From: Bacteroidaceae bacterium
GTDB lineage: Bacteria; Bacteroidota; Bacteroidia; Bacteroidales; Barnesiellaceae_A
Assembly (NCBI GenBank): GCA_017561285.1
Contig: JAFZDG010000308.1
Span: 1-9,537 of the forward strand
Direction of reading: 5' to 3'
Length of the DNA: 9,537 nucleotides
The number at the start of each line of letters is the position of its first letter. Within the stretch, counting starts at the first letter, position 1. Under the pieces are notes generated by a model that saw only the letters and a list, made by a program, of their open reading frames with translations, made no database searches and was not told the DNA's origin. Position numbers and translations under genes: made by a program. Shown here piece by piece: positions 7,258 to 9,537 of this stretch.

Positions 7258-7306
7258 CAGTATGGTAAAACTATCGATACAAAACCAACCATAACACACA
7301 AAATTT

Positions 7307-7780
7307 ATGCGCCCAATCTCACATATGTTCATTACATTTACGCTCATTGCTGTTACTTCTTTTACACACAGCACCGCGCAAGATGTTTTTACGATTGGTG
7401 CATACATTGACACAACCTCTCCCATTGACTTTGTAATGGGTGAGTATGTAACCGAATACACTCAACCTGCTGCAATAGGATTTTTACCGACTATGATGTT
7501 TACTGCTATCAGTAGCGAACGTCAACTTTGCGACACCTTGTCGATACAAGCCATTTTTGACAACGAACAACTACGGGCGACACTATATACGACACAAAAA
7601 ATGGTTGACCTTACTCCTCATTATTATATAAGCAGTGCCAATGGTATAGTGTACCTCAGCGGTTCCATAGAGAACGACACACAATTTATAGATTATAGCC
7701 GATTGCCCAATGGGGTATATATACTACAAGTTATAGTACCCGGACGCATACCGTATGTAACCCGATGGCTCAAAAAATAA
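7307..7780 (+). CDS. Small secreted protein with T9SS sorting-domain-like C-terminus
   Basis: A 157-residue protein I do not recognise by name. Residues 1-24 form a signal peptide (hydrophobic FITFTLIAVTSFT, cleavage after STA before Q25). The middle (25-104) has no motif known to me and contains one cysteine, C75. The last 50 residues, with YYISSANGIVYLSG (107-120) and LPNGVYILQVIVPG (133-146) then VTRWLKK at the end, follow the pattern of type A C-terminal sorting domains of the type IX secretion system (a strand with G, then LpxGvYil.v, then a basic end). They could equally be one of the short Bacteroidetes domains such as DUF3244. If the T9SS reading is right, the protein is little more than a sorting domain with about 80 residues of cargo. 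It has its own promoter, and the next gene starts 4 bases after its stop, so they form an operon. Confidence 0.7.
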   Translation: MRPISHMFITFTLIAVTSFTHSTAQDVFTIGAYIDTTSPIDFVMGEYVTEYTQPAAIGFLPTMMFTAISSERQLCDTLSIQAIFDNEQLRATLYTTQKMVDLTPHYYISSANGIVYLSGSIENDTQFIDYSRLPNGVYILQVIVPGRIPYVTRWLKK

Positions 7781-7784
7781 TGTT

Positions 7785-9537
7785 ATGAAAAGAATTTTGC
7801 TCATCATATCTATATTGGCTCTCGCCATTGTTGCACTACTGCAAGCACAAGCCTCAGAGGTGCTCAACTACCAGGGTGTACTGAAAAATCCCAATGGTAC
7901 GGTACGCCCCAATGCGCAGGCTGTAATTACACTTGAGTTTATACAAGATGGTGTGGTAATTTATAGCGAAACGCACAACATCTCGACCAATAGCAATGGA
8001 TATTTCTCATTACACCCCGGTGGTGGTGAAGCTACATCAGGTCATTTTGACGACATTGATTGGGGAAACGGCGATATTGTATTGCGTAGCATTCTCGATG
8101 GCTCTACCATTGCCGAGACACCTCTTACAGCCGTTCCATATGCCCTATATGCACAATCGGCCAAAGGAATGAACGAGCTAAAAGCGAGTATCGACTCTAT
8201 AGGAGAAGAGCATACACAAACTCTCATTCTCTACGACAATCTCTTATCGGACAACAACGCTTTGTGGCAAGCCAATGACACTCTATACACCTATATAGAC
8301 TCACTCATTATACATATAGACCATTCACTACACACCTACATCGACCAACAGAAAGCATCGACCGACAGCCTTTTGACAGCAGTAAGCGACTCGCTATACG
8401 CCGAAATAAGAGATACCGAAGAGCATATCGTAAGCGGTATCAATTTTTTCAATGCCACAGCACAAAAGCCACTCCCCTCGGGCCAATATCACACGATACA
8501 ATCGGCTATCGAAGCAACGCCACACACTATGCGACACAGTGGTACGGTAGTAACATTCCGTTGCGACAGTATCAATTGGCGTAGCATCCAATTCACGCAC
8601 ATCGATACCATGTTATGGAATCATACCGACCTCTGGCAAGAGTTTGGCTACTATGGCAACCTCACGATTCCTTACATAGAAAACGATTCTACCACTCGCC
8701 TTATGATACCCGAGTACGTTCGTCGACAAGGCCTCATTATTACCTATGCCAAAGACAATCGCATAAAAAACGAACAATACATTATGCCGGCCACAGACAA
8801 CGCAACGTGGTGCAACGACAGTTCGTGGTTGTTGTTACAAGCTGATGAAGAGGAGTTGCGCAAGATGCACGATGCGATAGCCGAGATAGATAATAGGGTA
8901 AACGAAGTAAAGAAGAGTCAGCAGGATATGGCAACCTTTGGTGCATGGTATTATATAGACCATAACGAGAGATTTACCCAAGCCGGAGGTATCGATAATC
9001 AAGGTACATCAACACCCAACTACGAGATGGTACACTCCGACTTTATTCCCATCAACAACAATTGGTTTATTACCACTTATGGCAACAAGACCTTTCCAGG
9101 CATATCGTTCTACCGCGAAAACAATAACAGAAATCGCATCCCCTCCAAACTCGACAAAATTGACTCAGATGCTTGGGAGAAACAGACATTTGATTTCTCA
9201 ACCGATGCCATACCTCATGGCGCTCAGTTCTTTACGGTCAATATGTTGCTTGACAAAAAAGAGGAAACAGCCATCAAGCTACGCACCCCCATTACCGATG
9301 TTATAGATCTGACTCCATCGTATGTGTATCAAGTAGAGGATAACCATTTTATATACATAGGTGCTTATGTTGGCAGTAACGGAAAACGAATCATCAATAG
9401 TCAGTACCGACACTCTCGATTCCTACCCATTGCCGACACTCATTACAAAATATACACAACAGGCAAATACACTGAGGACTCTCTCGTGCCTACCATCGTA
9501 TATTATAGCGACATATCATTCAATTACTACATTACAT
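7785..9537 (+). CDS. Large secreted mosaic fibre/adhesin-like protein (3' end cut)
   Basis: Open from the ATG at 7785 to the right edge (584 codons, no stop); the C-terminus is missing. Residues 1-23 are a signal peptide. Residues about 26-126 (NYQGVLKNPNG, ETHNISTNSNGYFSLHPG, IDWGNGDIVLRS, TAVPYALYAQSA) match the N-terminal domain common to Bacteroidetes surface proteins that carry collagen-like or phage tail-fibre-like modules. Residues 126-215 are helical with repeated DSL heptad-like units, a likely trimeric or dimeric stalk. At 231-285 and 301-350 are two copies of a PxxxRxxGxxxTF/Y module. After a short charged helix (352-382) come two beta-rich modules (about 397-452 and 523-582) containing a DF/RF-[IL]PI core. 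Modules of both kinds occur in gut phage appendage proteins and Bacteroidetes surface proteins. The signal peptide argues against a plain prophage gene. I infer a surface adhesin or binding fibre; the ligand is unknown. It is co-transcribed with the small secreted gene before it. Confidence 0.75.
   Translation, partial: MKRILLIISILALAIVALLQAQASEVLNYQGVLKNPNGTVRPNAQAVITLEFIQDGVVIYSETHNISTNSNGYFSLHPGGGEATSGHFDDIDWGNGDIVLRSILDGSTIAETPLTAVPYALYAQSAKGMNELKASIDSIGEEHTQTLILYDNLLSDNNALWQANDTLYTYIDSLIIHIDHSLHTYIDQQKASTDSLLTAVSDSLYAEIRDTEEHIVSGINFFNATAQKPLPSGQYHTIQSAIEATPHTMRHSGTVVTFRCDSINWRSIQFTHIDTMLWNHTDLWQEFGYYGNLTIPYIENDSTTRLMIPEYVRRQGLIITYAKDNRIKNEQYIMPATDNATWCNDSSWLLLQADEEELRKMHDAIAEIDNRVNEVKKSQQDMATFGAWYYIDHNERFTQAGGIDNQGTSTPNYEMVHSDFIPINNNWFITTYGNKTFPGISFYRENNNRNRIPSKLDKIDSDAWEKQTFDFSTDAIPHGAQFFTVNMLLDKKEETAIKLRTPITDVIDLTPSYVYQVEDNHFIYIGAYVGSNGKRIINSQYRHSRFLPIADTHYKIYTTGKYTEDSLVPTIVYYSDISFNYYIT
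8160..8429 (+). repeat. Helical stalk with DSL-type heptad repeats
   Basis: Residues 126-215 of the mosaic surface protein are free of proline and rich in D, S, L, I and H, with recurring units such as ASIDSIG, YIDSLII, TDSLLTAV and SDSLYAEI. Hydrophobic residues fall at 3-4 spacing, which suggests a coiled coil that holds the N-terminal anchor domain away from the binding modules. The nucleotide sequence is not a simple tandem repeat. Confidence 0.5.
8475..8834 (+). repeat. Two diverged copies of a PxxxRxxG module
   Basis: Copy 1 spans residues about 231-285 and copy 2 about 301-350 of the mosaic protein. Shared positions are a proline, an arginine four later, a glycine three after that, a hydrophobic strand ending in T-F/Y, then Q-F/Y, and two tryptophans at the end (TMLWNHTDLW and NATWCNDSSW). 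The copies have diverged strongly at the residue level and would not be seen as a DNA repeat. Confidence 0.6.
8973..9530 (+). repeat. Two diverged copies of a beta-rich binding-type module
   Basis: Copy 1 begins near residue 397 (AGGIDNQGTSTPNYE, then SDFIPINNNWFITT and GISFYRENN). Copy 2 begins near 523 (IGAYVGSNGKRIINS, then SRFLPIADTHYKIYTTG and TIVYYSD). Both share a G-rich opening strand, an S-x-F-[IL]-P-I core, an aromatic strand and an FY or YY strand near the end. This layout is seen in lectin-like modules of gut phage fibres. The second copy may continue past the window. Confidence 0.55.

Noticed and set aside
8394..8600. Minus-strand small frames inside the fibre-like gene (also 8042-8227)
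   Set aside because: The plus-strand frame is open for the full 584 codons with coherent domains, and no minus-strand promoter precedes these frames.
7785..9537. Prophage tail-fibre gene
   Set aside because: A signal peptide and a Bacteroidetes surface-protein N-terminal domain, no neighbouring phage genes, and an operon with another secreted protein make a host surface protein more likely; the right flank is unseen, so this is not final.
1..9537. CRISPR array, tRNA, insertion sequence or integron
   Set aside because: No regularly spaced direct repeats, tRNA-like cloverleaf, transposase or integrase motif was found on either strand by eye.

Overview
The window looks like chromosomal DNA of an anaerobic gut-type Bacteroidales bacterium. 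Three things point there: the ribosomal protein S1 and porin sequences are of Bacteroidales type; the promoters are of the Bacteroidetes kind (a TAnnTTTG -7 box, with a TTG-type -33 box where one is visible), not of the E. coli kind; and start codons are preceded by A/T-rich sequence instead of clear Shine-Dalgarno motifs. I cannot name genus or species.

Layout. Everything from 1 to about 7013 is on the minus strand and is mostly conserved housekeeping or transport material. In transcription order (right to left): an outer-membrane porin (5928-7013) overlaps by 20 bases with a Gate-domain inner-membrane protein (4787-5947), forming a probable two-gene trans-envelope transport operon. Next is a secreted family-10-type glycoside hydrolase (GHL10/DUF187, 3258-4706). 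A mannose-6-phosphate isomerase gene (manA, 2186-3157) follows, with the tRNA adenosine deaminase gene tadA (1736-2182) 3 bases behind it. Last is rpsA (3-1577), which is cut by the left edge.

From 7307 onward transcription turns to the plus strand. A small secreted protein whose C-terminus resembles a type IX secretion sorting domain (7307-7780) is followed 4 bases later by a large secreted mosaic protein (7785 to beyond the right edge). That protein has a Bacteroidetes surface-protein N-terminal domain, a helical stalk, a tandem pair of PxxxRxxG modules and a tandem pair of beta-rich modules of the kind found on phage fibres and gut Bacteroidetes surface proteins. This accessory pair is the least ordinary part of the window.

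The 293-base divergent intergenic region 7014-7306 holds the porin promoter with a structured leader of about 105 nt on the minus strand, and the promoter of the small secreted protein on the plus strand. Each promoter has a short inverted repeat in or beside its spacer. No tRNA, rRNA, CRISPR array, insertion sequence or integrase was seen.
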